This document shows, in pieces, positions 7,070 through 13,222 of a DNA stretch of 16,196 nucleotides. The notes under the pieces are model-generated. The model had not been told where the DNA came from and did not search any database. It saw nothing but the letters and a program-made list of their open reading frames with translations. Each line of letters starts with the position of its first letter. Position 1 is the stretch's first letter. This DNA comes from an uncultured Ilumatobacter sp. (GTDB lineage Bacteria > Actinomycetota > Acidimicrobiia > Acidimicrobiales > Ilumatobacteraceae). The translations under genes were made by a program, and so were the position numbers. The DNA is taken from contig CALAHA010000017.1 in the NCBI GenBank assembly GCA_937891565.1, forward strand, positions 1-16,196. Direction: 5' to 3'.

Positions 7070-7756
7070 TCACGGCTTGCGGCGTGGGATGCTGGTGCGG
7101 CGAAGCGCGGTTCGAGTAACTCGGCGGCTTTGGCGACGTGAACGACGCATCTCGATTCGAGCGGCCGTGACCGGTGCAACATCGGCCGCATTCCAGACCT
7201 TCCAGAATCGCTGGAGCGCCGTGATCGAAGTGAGTACCAGCATGATCCAGAGAATCGGAATAAGGAGGACGTTAAAGGCCAGACCAATGAGGATTGCAAT
7301 GATCCGCTCAGCGCGCTCCATCAGGCCACCCTTCGCTGCGATTCCGAGCGACTCTGCCTTGGCCCGCTGATAGCTGATCACCGATGAAATCGACGCCACT
7401 GCGAACGGAAGCAGCACAATGCGCGGATCTTCGGTGAGCGCAAAATGCCAGCCGATACCGCCAAGCAGCAGTGAGTCGGTGACGCGGTCGACCGTCGAGT
7501 CGAAGAAGGCGCCCCGTTGGCTGGAAGTTCCGGAGGCCTTGGCAAGTGCCCCGTCGAGGAGGTCGGGCAGCGCTGCCAGAATGACGAGAGCAAGTCCCAT
7601 CCAGAGACGACCGAAACCAATGGCAACTGCCGCTGCAATGCCGACGAGGAGACCCATGATGGTCAAGTGGTCGGGGGTCAGGCGGGTCTTGCGCAGCAGG
7701 GCGCCGATCGGCTGAACCGCCTTGTCGACCGGCTTTCTGAAAGTGCCGTCAAACAT
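7070..7756 (-). CDS. pgsA: Phosphatidylinositol-phosphate synthase (CDP-alcohol phosphatidyltransferase)
   Basis: The 228-residue membrane enzyme belongs to the CDP-alcohol phosphatidyltransferase family and most resembles mycobacterial PgsA1, which joins CDP-diacylglycerol and inositol 1-phosphate to give phosphatidylinositol phosphate. The metal and CDP motif runs from Asp65 through Asp68-Gly69, Gly82 and Asp86 to Asp90. Later landmarks are SYQRAKAES and GGLMERAERI, both matching PgsA1. The usual Arg of the DGxxAR part is Lys73 here. The C-terminus from about residue 200 is an arginine-rich tail with about a dozen Arg, longer than in PgsA1. The ATG lies 12 bases after the preceding gene, with an AAGG sequence as a weak ribosome site. 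Genomic context (patA, pimA) supports inositol phosphate rather than glycerol phosphate as acceptor. Confidence 0.93.
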   Translation of the reverse strand: MFDGTFRKPVDKAVQPIGALLRKTRLTPDHLTIMGLLVGIAAAVAIGFGRLWMGLALVILAALPDLLDGALAKASGTSSQRGAFFDSTVDRVTDSLLLGGIGWHFALTEDPRIVLLPFAVASISSVISYQRAKAESLGIAAKGGLMERAERIIAILIGLAFNVLLIPILWIMLVLTSITALQRFWKVWNAADVAPVTAARIEMRRSRRQSRRVTRTALRRTSIPRRKP

Positions 7757-7768
7757 GTTGCTATGACC

Positions 7769-8242
7769 TTACTCGGTCTCGTCGTTCTCCTCGATGAGGT
7801 GCTCCAGGATTTGTCCGTCGACTGCATCGACCAGAACCAAGCCTCGTTGTACGGGAGGTTCTTCAGCTGAGTAGCAGAGCACACGCCATGTCGGGCGACT
7901 CCGAAAGCCGCGCCAGACCTGCTGCGCCGAGGCATGTCCGACGGCAAAACCGACTGCACCCTGGGCGGCAACAAGTGCTTGCTTTTCGTCCACAGTCATC
8001 CGCCAGCCACTCGTGATCGAGAAGATTCCGACAGCGCCGAGCACTGCAGCTCCGACAAGCCAGCCCGTGTTCACCACGGCGGCATCGGTGGCAACGAAGT
8101 AGACGAGCGCAGCAATTGCTGCAAGGCCAAGGTATATCGCTCCGGGCCAGCGCCGACGGCTGTTGTCGGGAAAGAGATAGGCGCCGACGAACCCAGCCGG
8201 GTTCAAGTCGTCAGGCAGCACGTCGATCTGGTCGTCGGTCAT
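7769..8242 (-). CDS. Hypothetical two-helix membrane protein
   Basis: I do not recognise a family. From the ATG at 8242 the protein is 157 residues. A polar, acidic N-terminus (MTDDQIDVLPDDL, then about 40 residues with NPAGFVGAYLFPDN) precedes two hydrophobic segments near residues 35-52 and 58-80, separated by a few residues. A soluble C-terminal region follows with GWRMTVDEKQALVAAQGAVG, a WRGFRSRPTWRVLCYSAEEP segment and an acidic end (EENDETE). The W..L.YSA..P..RG.VLVDAVDG pattern looks like a small beta domain facing one side of the membrane. The frame is open to 8449, but that part overlaps the HIT gene in another frame. TAGGCT lies eight bases before the ATG. It sits between the HIT gene and pgsA, where M. 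tuberculosis has no gene, so a role beside PI synthesis is possible but untested. Confidence 0.75.
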   Translation of the reverse strand: MTDDQIDVLPDDLNPAGFVGAYLFPDNSRRRWPGAIYLGLAAIAALVYFVATDAAVVNTGWLVGAAVLGAVGIFSITSGWRMTVDEKQALVAAQGAVGFAVGHASAQQVWRGFRSRPTWRVLCYSAEEPPVQRGLVLVDAVDGQILEHLIEENDETE

Positions 8243-8250
8243 CACCGAAC

Positions 8251-8256
8251 AGCCTA
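8251..8256 (-). promoter_or_regulatory. Candidate -10 element before the two-helix membrane protein gene
   Basis: TAGGCT on the minus strand ends eight bases before the ATG at 8242. This would give a leaderless or nearly leaderless transcript that could also carry pgsA, patA and pimA. The spacing is slightly long, so confidence is lower than for lemA and pdxS. Confidence 0.28.
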
Positions 8257-8294
8257 CGAGCGCTACACCGAGGTCGGGCCACCTGTGACGACTG

Positions 8295-8324
8295 GGACCC
8301 GGTATCTCTGGACCCGGTATCTCA
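8295..8324. repeat. 15-bp tandem duplication spanning the HIT gene stop codon
   Basis: Two adjacent 15-base units, GGACCCGGTATCTCT and GGACCCGGTATCTCA, differ only in the last base. The second unit ends with the complement of the HIT gene TGA stop (8322-8324); the first unit carries AGA at the same place. The duplication therefore begins at the stop codon and extends into the 79-base gap before the next gene. It looks like a slippage or short duplication event. Confidence 0.85.
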
Positions 8325-8843
8325 GGCGGTCTGCGCGTTCCAGGCTGTACGGATGCGACTGGCAGTGACGACGAGAGCTTCAGGCAGCGTTTGGGCGTTG
8401 GCGATCGTCGACATGAAGTTCGAGTCGCCAGTCCAGCGCGGAACGACATGCATGTGGAGATGCGTGGGGATCGAGCCGCCAGCCGGACGGCCCAGATTGA
8501 GCCCGATGTTCATGCCGTGAGGTTTGTACTCCGCACGCACCACCGCAGCGGCCTGCGTCGTGACGGCCCAGAGCTCAGCGCTCTCCTGGGCCGTCAGCAG
8601 CTCGATTTCCGCCACCTCGCGGTACGGCAGAACGAGCACGTGACCGGACGTGTACGGATGGATGTTGACGATGGAAAAGACGTGCTCGGCACGATGCACG
8701 ATGTGCGTCTCTTCGTCGGGTAAGCCCGACTCAAGCAACTGAGTGAACACGCTCGAGTCGTTTGCTCCAAGACCCGGGGCCTGAGTGGCTCCAGCCCCGA
8801 CCACGTAGCTCGAACGCCACCCCGACCAGATCCGTTCGAGCAT
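8322..8843 (-). CDS. HIT family protein, probable AP4A phosphorylase (Rv2613c-like)
   Basis: The 173-residue cytosolic protein carries the histidine triad HLHMHVVPRW (His128, His130, His132). It closely follows the pattern of M. tuberculosis Rv2613c, a characterised diadenosine tetraphosphate phosphorylase: an N-terminal LERIWSGWRSSYV, then NIHPYTSGHVLVLPYREV, MNIGLNLGRPAGGS, and WTGDSNFMSTI. AP4A is a by-product of aminoacyl-tRNA synthetases, which makes the coupling to thrS sensible: the ATG of this gene overlaps the thrS TGA by one base. I infer phosphorolysis of AP4A by homology; simple hydrolase activity cannot be excluded. The stop codon lies in a 15-bp tandem duplication. The gene order thrS-HIT-(pgsA) matches mycobacteria apart from the extra small gene downstream. 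Confidence 0.93.
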   Translation of the reverse strand: MLERIWSGWRSSYVVGAGATQAPGLGANDSSVFTQLLESGLPDEETHIVHRAEHVFSIVNIHPYTSGHVLVLPYREVAEIELLTAQESAELWAVTTQAAAVVRAEYKPHGMNIGLNLGRPAGGSIPTHLHMHVVPRWTGDSNFMSTIANAQTLPEALVVTASRIRTAWNAQTA

Positions 8844-10861
8844 CAGGCTTGGAGCGCCGCCGTTTGAGCGTCGGCGACTTCTGCTTGGAAGCGTGCAACG
8901 AAACCATCGAGTGGCACATCACGCTCGACGTCAGGTGCGCCTTCAGCCTGCATGTCGGTGCGAACGTTGACGCCGACGGTGCGCGCTGCGACGTCGTCGT
9001 CGCCCACGACAAGCACGTATGGGATCTTGTCGATTTTGCCATTACGGATCCGTTTCCCAAGGCCATCGTCAGCAACGGCCATGTCGACACGTGCGCCTGC
9101 AGCCTTGAGCGCCGCAACCACTTCTGCGGCGTACTTCTCGTGCGGTGACGACACAGGCAGTACCCGAACCTGCACAGGCGCCAGCCATGTCGGGAAGTTG
9201 CCGGCGTAGTGCTCAATGAGCACGCCGAAGAATCGTTCGATCGAACCCATCAGCGCGCGATGCAACATGATTGGCCGATGCCGGTTGTTGTCGGCGCCGA
9301 TGTATTCGAGGTCGAACCTCTCGGGAAGCTGGAAGTCGGCCTGGATGGTCGACAGCTGCCAAGAGCGGCCAATCGCATCCCGCACGTCGATGTCGATCTT
9401 GGGGCCGTAGAACGCTGCATCGCCCTCTTTGACCGCGTACTCGAGACCGTGGGAGTCGAGCGCCTCACGAAGCGCCGTCGTTGCGGTCTCCCAGATCTCG
9501 TCGGTACCGACCGACTTGTCAGGGTCACGCGTCGACAGGTTGAACGTAAAGTCTTCAAAACCAAACGCACGGAGGACAGACAGCACAAAGTCGAGGAGGC
9601 CAGCGACTTCGCCTGCGAGCTGTTCCTCTGTGCAGTAGATGTGGCTGTCGTCCTGGGTGAAGCCACGGATCCGCATGAGGCCGTGCAGCGTGCCGGCGCG
9701 TTCGTAGCGGTACACGGTGCCCAGCTCGAAGAGGCGAAGCGGGAGCTCGCGGTAGCTGCGCTGACGGCTGTCAAAGATCAAACAGTGCATCGGGCAGTTC
9801 ATCGGCTTCGGGTAATACGTGCCGTTGTCCATCTCCATCGGCGGGTACATGCCGTCGGCGTAGAAGTCGAGATGGCCAGACGTCTCGAAGAGGTTCGCAT
9901 TTGCGAGGTGCGGCGAGTAGACGAAGTCGTAACCGCCACTCTCGTGACGCTGACGGCTGTAATCCTCCATCAGCTTGCGGATAATGGCACCCTTGGGATG
10001 CCACACGGCAAGGCCGCCACCGAGCTTGCTCGGGAAGCTGAGCAGGTCTTGTTCGACAGCGATTTTGCGGTGATCGCGCTTGAGCGCCTCTTCGAGCTGG
10101 TGGAGGTGTTCGGCCAGCGCCTGTTTCGACTCCCAGGCCGTGCCGTAGACGCGCTGGAGCTGCGGGCCCTTCTCGTTGCCACGCCAGTACGAGCCCGAGA
10201 CCCGCTGCAGCTTGAAGAAGAGAAGCTTGCCAGTGCTGGGCACGTGCGGCCCGACGCACATATCGACGAACTCGTCGGTGTTGCGGTATGCGCTGATGAC
10301 GCCTTTACCACCGACTTCGCCAGCGTCTTCTGAGTCGGCTGCGCCGCCCGCTTGCTGGATCGACTCGACGCGCTCGATGATCTCGACCTTGTAAGGCTGG
10401 TCGGCAAACAGTTCCTTCGCCTCAGCCATCGTGTGTTCGGACCGCGTGAATGGCTGATTCTGCTTGACAATCTCCTTCATCTGCTCCTCGATGATCGCGA
10501 GATCGTCGTCGTTGAAGGTCTTGCCGTCGGGCAGATCGAAGTCGTAATAGAAACCGTTCTCGATAGCTGGACCAATCGTGAACTTCGCGCCCGGATAGAG
10601 CTGCGTCACCGCCTGCGCAAGGACGTGCGCCGTCGAGTGGCGCAAGACGTGGCGGCCCTCGTCGGTGTTGTTCGTGATGATCGACACCACATCGCCCTCG
10701 GTCAGCGCGGTGGTCAGGTCGGTCTCGTGCCCGGCAATCGTTGCGGCCACAGCGGCCTTGCGGAGGCCTGAACCAATCGACGCAGCGAGGTCGAGGGCCG
10801 TTGAGCCTTCGGGCAATTCGCGCGTCGTTCCGTCGGGAAGCGAGATCGTGATGTTCGACAT
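8843..10861 (-). CDS. thrS: Threonyl-tRNA synthetase
   Basis: This class II synthetase of 672 residues charges tRNA-Thr. Domains in order are a TGS domain (about 1-65), an editing domain with HSTAH (His75, His79) and MCVGPH (Cys202, His206), the catalytic core and a C-terminal anticodon-binding domain (about 560-660). The active-site zinc ligands include Cys356 in MNCPMHC and His407 in DDSHIYC. Class II motif 2 is YRYERAGTLHGLMRIRGFTQ and motif 3 contains LHRALMGSIERFFG. The editing domain has a Gly/Ala-rich loop around residues 169-187. All active-site and editing residues that I can check are intact, so it should proofread serine. The ATG at 10861 has GGGTGG just upstream, a weak ribosome site. 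The 76-base gap to plsC is too short for a T-box, and none is seen. Confidence 0.99.
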   Translation of the reverse strand: MSNITISLPDGTTRELPEGSTALDLAASIGSGLRKAAVAATIAGHETDLTTALTEGDVVSIITNNTDEGRHVLRHSTAHVLAQAVTQLYPGAKFTIGPAIENGFYYDFDLPDGKTFNDDDLAIIEEQMKEIVKQNQPFTRSEHTMAEAKELFADQPYKVEIIERVESIQQAGGAADSEDAGEVGGKGVISAYRNTDEFVDMCVGPHVPSTGKLLFFKLQRVSGSYWRGNEKGPQLQRVYGTAWESKQALAEHLHQLEEALKRDHRKIAVEQDLLSFPSKLGGGLAVWHPKGAIIRKLMEDYSRQRHESGGYDFVYSPHLANANLFETSGHLDFYADGMYPPMEMDNGTYYPKPMNCPMHCLIFDSRQRSYRELPLRLFELGTVYRYERAGTLHGLMRIRGFTQDDSHIYCTEEQLAGEVAGLLDFVLSVLRAFGFEDFTFNLSTRDPDKSVGTDEIWETATTALREALDSHGLEYAVKEGDAAFYGPKIDIDVRDAIGRSWQLSTIQADFQLPERFDLEYIGADNNRHRPIMLHRALMGSIERFFGVLIEHYAGNFPTWLAPVQVRVLPVSSPHEKYAAEVVAALKAAGARVDMAVADDGLGKRIRNGKIDKIPYVLVVGDDDVAARTVGVNVRTDMQAEGAPDVERDVPLDGFVARFQAEVADAQTAALQA

Positions 10862-10937
10862 GAACCACCCAGGATAGAAGCGATGGCCCGTTGTCCGGCG
10901 AACGGTTTCGGATTGACCGCTGCTCAGGAACCTCTAC

Positions 10938-11720
10938 TCAGCTGTTTGCGGTCAGCGCGATTCTTGCTTCGTTGGCCTGCTGCTGCTTGAACCGGTTGGC
11001 CGCGTCGGTGACATGGCCCACTCGGGCCGCAACAATCGGCTCCGATTCAGCGGTCTGGCCGTGGTACTGGTTGACGTAGATCTGACCGGACAGCTCGCGG
11101 ACCTCGAACATGACCTCATCGATCATCGATCGCCATGCCATGTGCTCTGCGCCGCGGTTCATGTACCGCTCAGGTTTGATCGGGCGACCAATCTTGATTT
11201 CTGCAGTCCTGCGCAGCTTGGGGATCTTGGCATCGGGTGGCTGGATTTCGTCGGTTCCTATGATGCCAACCGGATAGATCGGGCAGCCGACCTTCATGGC
11301 CAAGCGCGCTGCACCGGTGCGGCCCTTGCCGAGGGTGCCGTCGCGGCTCCGGGTGCCTTCGGGATAGATCCCGAACAACTCGCCGCGGTTGAGTACTTCT
11401 TCAGCAGCGTCGAGCGCGGAGTTGCTCGCAGATCCGCCAGAACGGTCGATCGGGATCATGCCCATTGCCGGGAACAAAAATTTCGTCTTCCAAGAGTCCA
11501 TGTACTCGGCCTTGCCCACAAACGAAATGTTGCGTGGCATGGTGAAGGCCAAGAACGCCGAATCGAGGAACGAGACGTGGTTCGGGCACAGGATTGCGGG
11601 CCCATTCGTTGGGAGGCGTTCGTAGCCACTGAGCTTGATATCCCAGAGCTTCGACACCACGGGAGCGCCGATTTTGCGCACCCGGCGTTGCAGGGTGCCC
11701 GCTCCTGGGCCATCGCTCAT
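10938..11720 (-). CDS. PlsC-type 1-acylglycerol-3-phosphate acyltransferase family protein
   Basis: The 260-residue protein has the four glycerolipid acyltransferase blocks: NHVSFLD with the catalytic HX4D (His48, Asp53), FVGKAEY (69-73), YPEGTRS (Glu121, Arg124) and the PVGIIGTDE segment. The likely reaction is acylation of lysophosphatidic acid to phosphatidic acid at the membrane, the precursor of the CDP-diacylglycerol used by pgsA. The true substrate cannot be told from sequence, since several PlsC paralogues are usual in actinobacteria. I chose the ATG at 11720 rather than the in-frame TTG at 11732; a TATTGT hexamer lies eight bases before the ATG. It is 78 bases from mshC and 76 bases from thrS, all on the minus strand. 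A C-terminal polar tail of about 40 residues (from QYHGQTAESEP) is not family-conserved. Confidence 0.93.
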   Translation of the reverse strand: MSDGPGAGTLQRRVRKIGAPVVSKLWDIKLSGYERLPTNGPAILCPNHVSFLDSAFLAFTMPRNISFVGKAEYMDSWKTKFLFPAMGMIPIDRSGGSASNSALDAAEEVLNRGELFGIYPEGTRSRDGTLGKGRTGAARLAMKVGCPIYPVGIIGTDEIQPPDAKIPKLRRTAEIKIGRPIKPERYMNRGAEHMAWRSMIDEVMFEVRELSGQIYVNQYHGQTAESEPIVAARVGHVTDAANRFKQQQANEARIALTANS

Positions 11721-11728
11721 GAAGGAGA

Positions 11729-11734
11729 ACAATA
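11729..11734 (-). promoter_or_regulatory. Candidate -10 element for the plsC-like gene
   Basis: TATTGT on the minus strand ends eight bases before the ATG at 11720. No Shine-Dalgarno sequence lies between (TCTCCTTC). This fits a leaderless or nearly leaderless start, but the assignment depends on choosing the ATG over the upstream TTG. Confidence 0.28.
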
Positions 11735-11798
11735 GAGCACGGAGGCTACGCAGGGAAGACGACCGGATGAACTTGCCGTGAATCGAAGCTCACGCCAA

Positions 11799-12923
11799 TC
11801 ACTTGAAGTTGACGCCAAGCAGTTCTGCCGCTTCACGAACACCGAGGCCCGCAGCAGCAGCATCATCGATTGCGGCAAGCGCACCCGGCGTGTCGAGGTC
11901 ATCATCAAGGCGCTCGCGCACCTGATCGAGCAGTTCGAGGTTGGACGCGTCGTTTGCGAGCCACGATTCGAGTCGAACCTTATTGCGCGGCATCAATTCG
12001 TCGTCCCATTCCCATTCGACCCGGTAATTGTGCTCGATGATCGCGAGGCGAATCGAGCGCGGGTCGTACTCCTCGCGCAAGGCATCGACGAACACGAGGT
12101 TGCCGAGGCTCTTCGACATTTTGTGGCCGTCCATCGAGATGAGTGCCGTATGCATCCAGTGCTTGACGAACTGCTCGCCGGTCGCCGCTTCGGACTGCGC
12201 CTTTTCGCACTCGTGGTGCGGGAAGATCAGGTCGGCGCCACCACCGTGGAGATCAATCGTCGTACCGAGCTCGCGTAAGGCGAGCGCGGAGCACTCAATG
12301 TGCCAGCCCGGACGGCCTGCGCCCCACATCGTGTCCCACGCCGGCTCATCAGATGCCGAGGGGTGCCACAGAACAAAGTCGAGCGGCGATTTCTTGTTCG
12401 GGTCCTCGACATTACCGCCGCGCTCTTTGGCGTAGGCAATCATCTGCTCTTCGGAATAGCCGCTCATCGAACCGAAGGAGTCGACTTTCGATACGTCGAA
12501 GTAGACCGAGCCACCGGCCTCGTAGGCAAAGCCTCGGTCGAGGACCATGCCAATAAAGCCGCGAATGTCGGGGATGGCCGACGACGCACGCGGGCTCGAC
12601 GCGACTGGCAGCGCATTGAGTGCTTCCATGTCGCGCTCGAAGCGAGCTTCTTCGGATGCTGCAAGGTCGAGGTAGTGCACGCCAAGTTCACGAGCTTTGG
12701 CGAACAACGGATCGTCGACGTCGGTGACATTGCGGACGCACCTGACGGTGTGGCCCAGGTCGATCAGCCGGCGTTGCAGCATGTCGTATGCAATGAATGT
12801 GGCGGCGTGGCCGAGGTGCGTTGCGTCGTAGGGCGTGATGCCGCACGTGTACATCAGGACGTTCTCGCCGGGCTCGAAGGGGACGATTTCGCGGCGCGCT
12901 GTGTCGAAAAGTTGCATCGTCAT
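11799..12923 (-). CDS. mshC: Mycothiol ligase MshC (cysteine:GlcN-Ins ligase)
   Basis: MshC uses ATP to join cysteine to glucosaminyl-inositol, the step before the final acetylation in mycothiol synthesis. The protein is related to cysteinyl-tRNA synthetase, but the opening CGITPYDATHLGHAATF is MshC-like, where CysS has CGPTVYD..H.GN.R. Zinc ligands are Cys27, Cys211 (GWHIECSA) and His236 or His237 (FPHHE). The KMSKS loop is at 268-272. Its 374 residues lack the long C-terminal anticodon domain of CysS; mycobacterial MshC is about 40 longer, partly at the N-terminus. Starts at GTG 12926, ATG 12923 and ATG 12917 are all possible, with no clear ribosome site. The gene diverges from fabI. Mycothiol is the main thiol of actinobacteria, so the gene is a useful taxonomic marker. 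Confidence 0.93.
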   Translation of the reverse strand: MTMQLFDTARREIVPFEPGENVLMYTCGITPYDATHLGHAATFIAYDMLQRRLIDLGHTVRCVRNVTDVDDPLFAKARELGVHYLDLAASEEARFERDMEALNALPVASSPRASSAIPDIRGFIGMVLDRGFAYEAGGSVYFDVSKVDSFGSMSGYSEEQMIAYAKERGGNVEDPNKKSPLDFVLWHPSASDEPAWDTMWGAGRPGWHIECSALALRELGTTIDLHGGGADLIFPHHECEKAQSEAATGEQFVKHWMHTALISMDGHKMSKSLGNLVFVDALREEYDPRSIRLAIIEHNYRVEWEWDDELMPRNKVRLESWLANDASNLELLDQVRERLDDDLDTPGALAAIDDAAAAGLGVREAAELLGVNFK

Positions 12924-13049
12924 CACCCAACGCTCGCAGTGCCCTGATTCATTCCCATCGATATCACGAAGTTAGGGTGCCACATCGTTGCCGAACTCCA
13001 GGAGGTGTCGGGCGCGAGTCACAGCTCCCGCCACCGCCTGCTGCGTGCC

Positions 13050-13068
13050 TGTGAGCGATACCGGCAAC
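13050..13068 (+). repeat. Half copy of the GAGCGATACCGGC palindromic repeat
   Basis: TGTGAGCGATACCGGCAAC matches the left arm and start of the loop of the two complete palindromes downstream. No complementary right arm follows; the sequence passes into ACAACGCCCC and then the first full unit. It looks like a truncated member of the same family. Confidence 0.75.
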
Positions 13069-13081
13069 AAACAACGCCCCG

Positions 13082-13130
13082 TTTTGTGTGAGCGATACAG
13101 GCAACCGACCCCACTATCGCTCACCCAAAA
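13082..13130. repeat. Imperfect palindrome A, 16-bp arms
   Basis: The left arm TTTTGTGTGAGCGATA (13082-13097) pairs with TATCGCTCACCCAAAA (13115-13130) at 15 of 16 positions, around a 17-base loop CAGGCAACCGACCCCAC. Outer ends are T on the left and A on the right on both strands, so a folded transcript would lack a U-tract after the stem. It is not a normal intrinsic terminator. It resembles a REP or small non-autonomous palindromic element. Confidence 0.85.
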
Positions 13131-13143
13131 GACGCGGCCCAAG

Positions 13144-13190
13144 TTTGTGCGAGCGATACCGGCGACCGACGCTGTCATCGCTCACACAAA
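13144..13190. repeat. Imperfect palindrome B, 14-bp arms, near-copy of palindrome A
   Basis: The left arm TTTGTGCGAGCGAT (13144-13157) pairs with ATCGCTCACACAAA (13177-13190) at 13 of 14 positions, with a 19-base loop that shares ACCGGCGACCGAC with unit A. The two units have the same orientation and their GAGCGATA cores are 61 bases apart. It ends 19 bases before the proposed fabI -10 element. Confidence 0.85.
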
Positions 13191-13209
13191 AAGAGGGCGC
13201 TCCAGCGAC

Positions 13210-13215
13210 TACGTT
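13210..13215 (+). promoter_or_regulatory. Candidate leaderless -10 element for fabI
   Basis: TACGTT is followed by seven bases and the ATG at 13223. No Shine-Dalgarno sequence is present. If correct, the transcript starts at the ATG and the palindromes lie upstream of the promoter, outside the mRNA. The -35 position falls next to or inside the right arm of palindrome B. Confidence 0.4.
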
Positions 13216-13222
13216 TCGGCGC

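Larger units (their letters stand above)
12924..13222. other. Divergent mshC/fabI intergenic region with palindromic repeats
   Basis: About 299 bases separate the mshC and fabI start codons. The left 120 bases hold no gene I can support. TAACTT on the minus strand (12969-12974) could be an mshC -10 element with a leader of roughly 40 bases, but this is weak. The right part (13050-13191) is filled by palindromic repeats annotated separately. Open frames that run through the repeats look non-coding: they translate the same repeat in several frames and match no family I know. Confidence 0.7.

Noticed and set aside
8133..8140. TATCGCTC inside the small membrane protein gene as another copy of the palindrome arm.
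   Set aside because: Only eight bases match, with no partner arm or loop sequence, and it lies in coding DNA.
9209..10333. Long open frame on the plus strand opposite thrS, and similar long frames opposite pdxT (658-1284) and the DUF3048 gene (1797-2717).
   Set aside because: These are antisense frames kept open by GC-rich codon bias. Their translations show no recognisable domain, while the minus-strand genes are unambiguous.
11799..12923. Annotation as cysteinyl-tRNA synthetase.
   Set aside because: The CGITPYDATHLGHA opening and short length without a C-terminal tRNA-binding domain fit MshC, not CysS.
13082..13190. Palindromes A and B read as intrinsic or bidirectional terminators.
   Set aside because: The arms have T on the left and A on the right on each strand, so the folded RNA lacks a 3' U-tract. 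They also lie between divergent genes, where no transcript is expected to end.
13050..13191. Repeats read as a CRISPR array.
   Set aside because: There are only two full units and one half unit. The spacing is irregular (37 and 61 bases between cores), the gap between full units is about 13 bases, and there are no cas genes.
13088..13222. N-terminal extension of the enoyl reductase by 45 codons.
   Set aside because: The extension is a translation of the palindromic repeats and is rich in Arg and Pro. Family members begin at the MGLLDGK start, where a -10 hexamer at leaderless spacing is also found.
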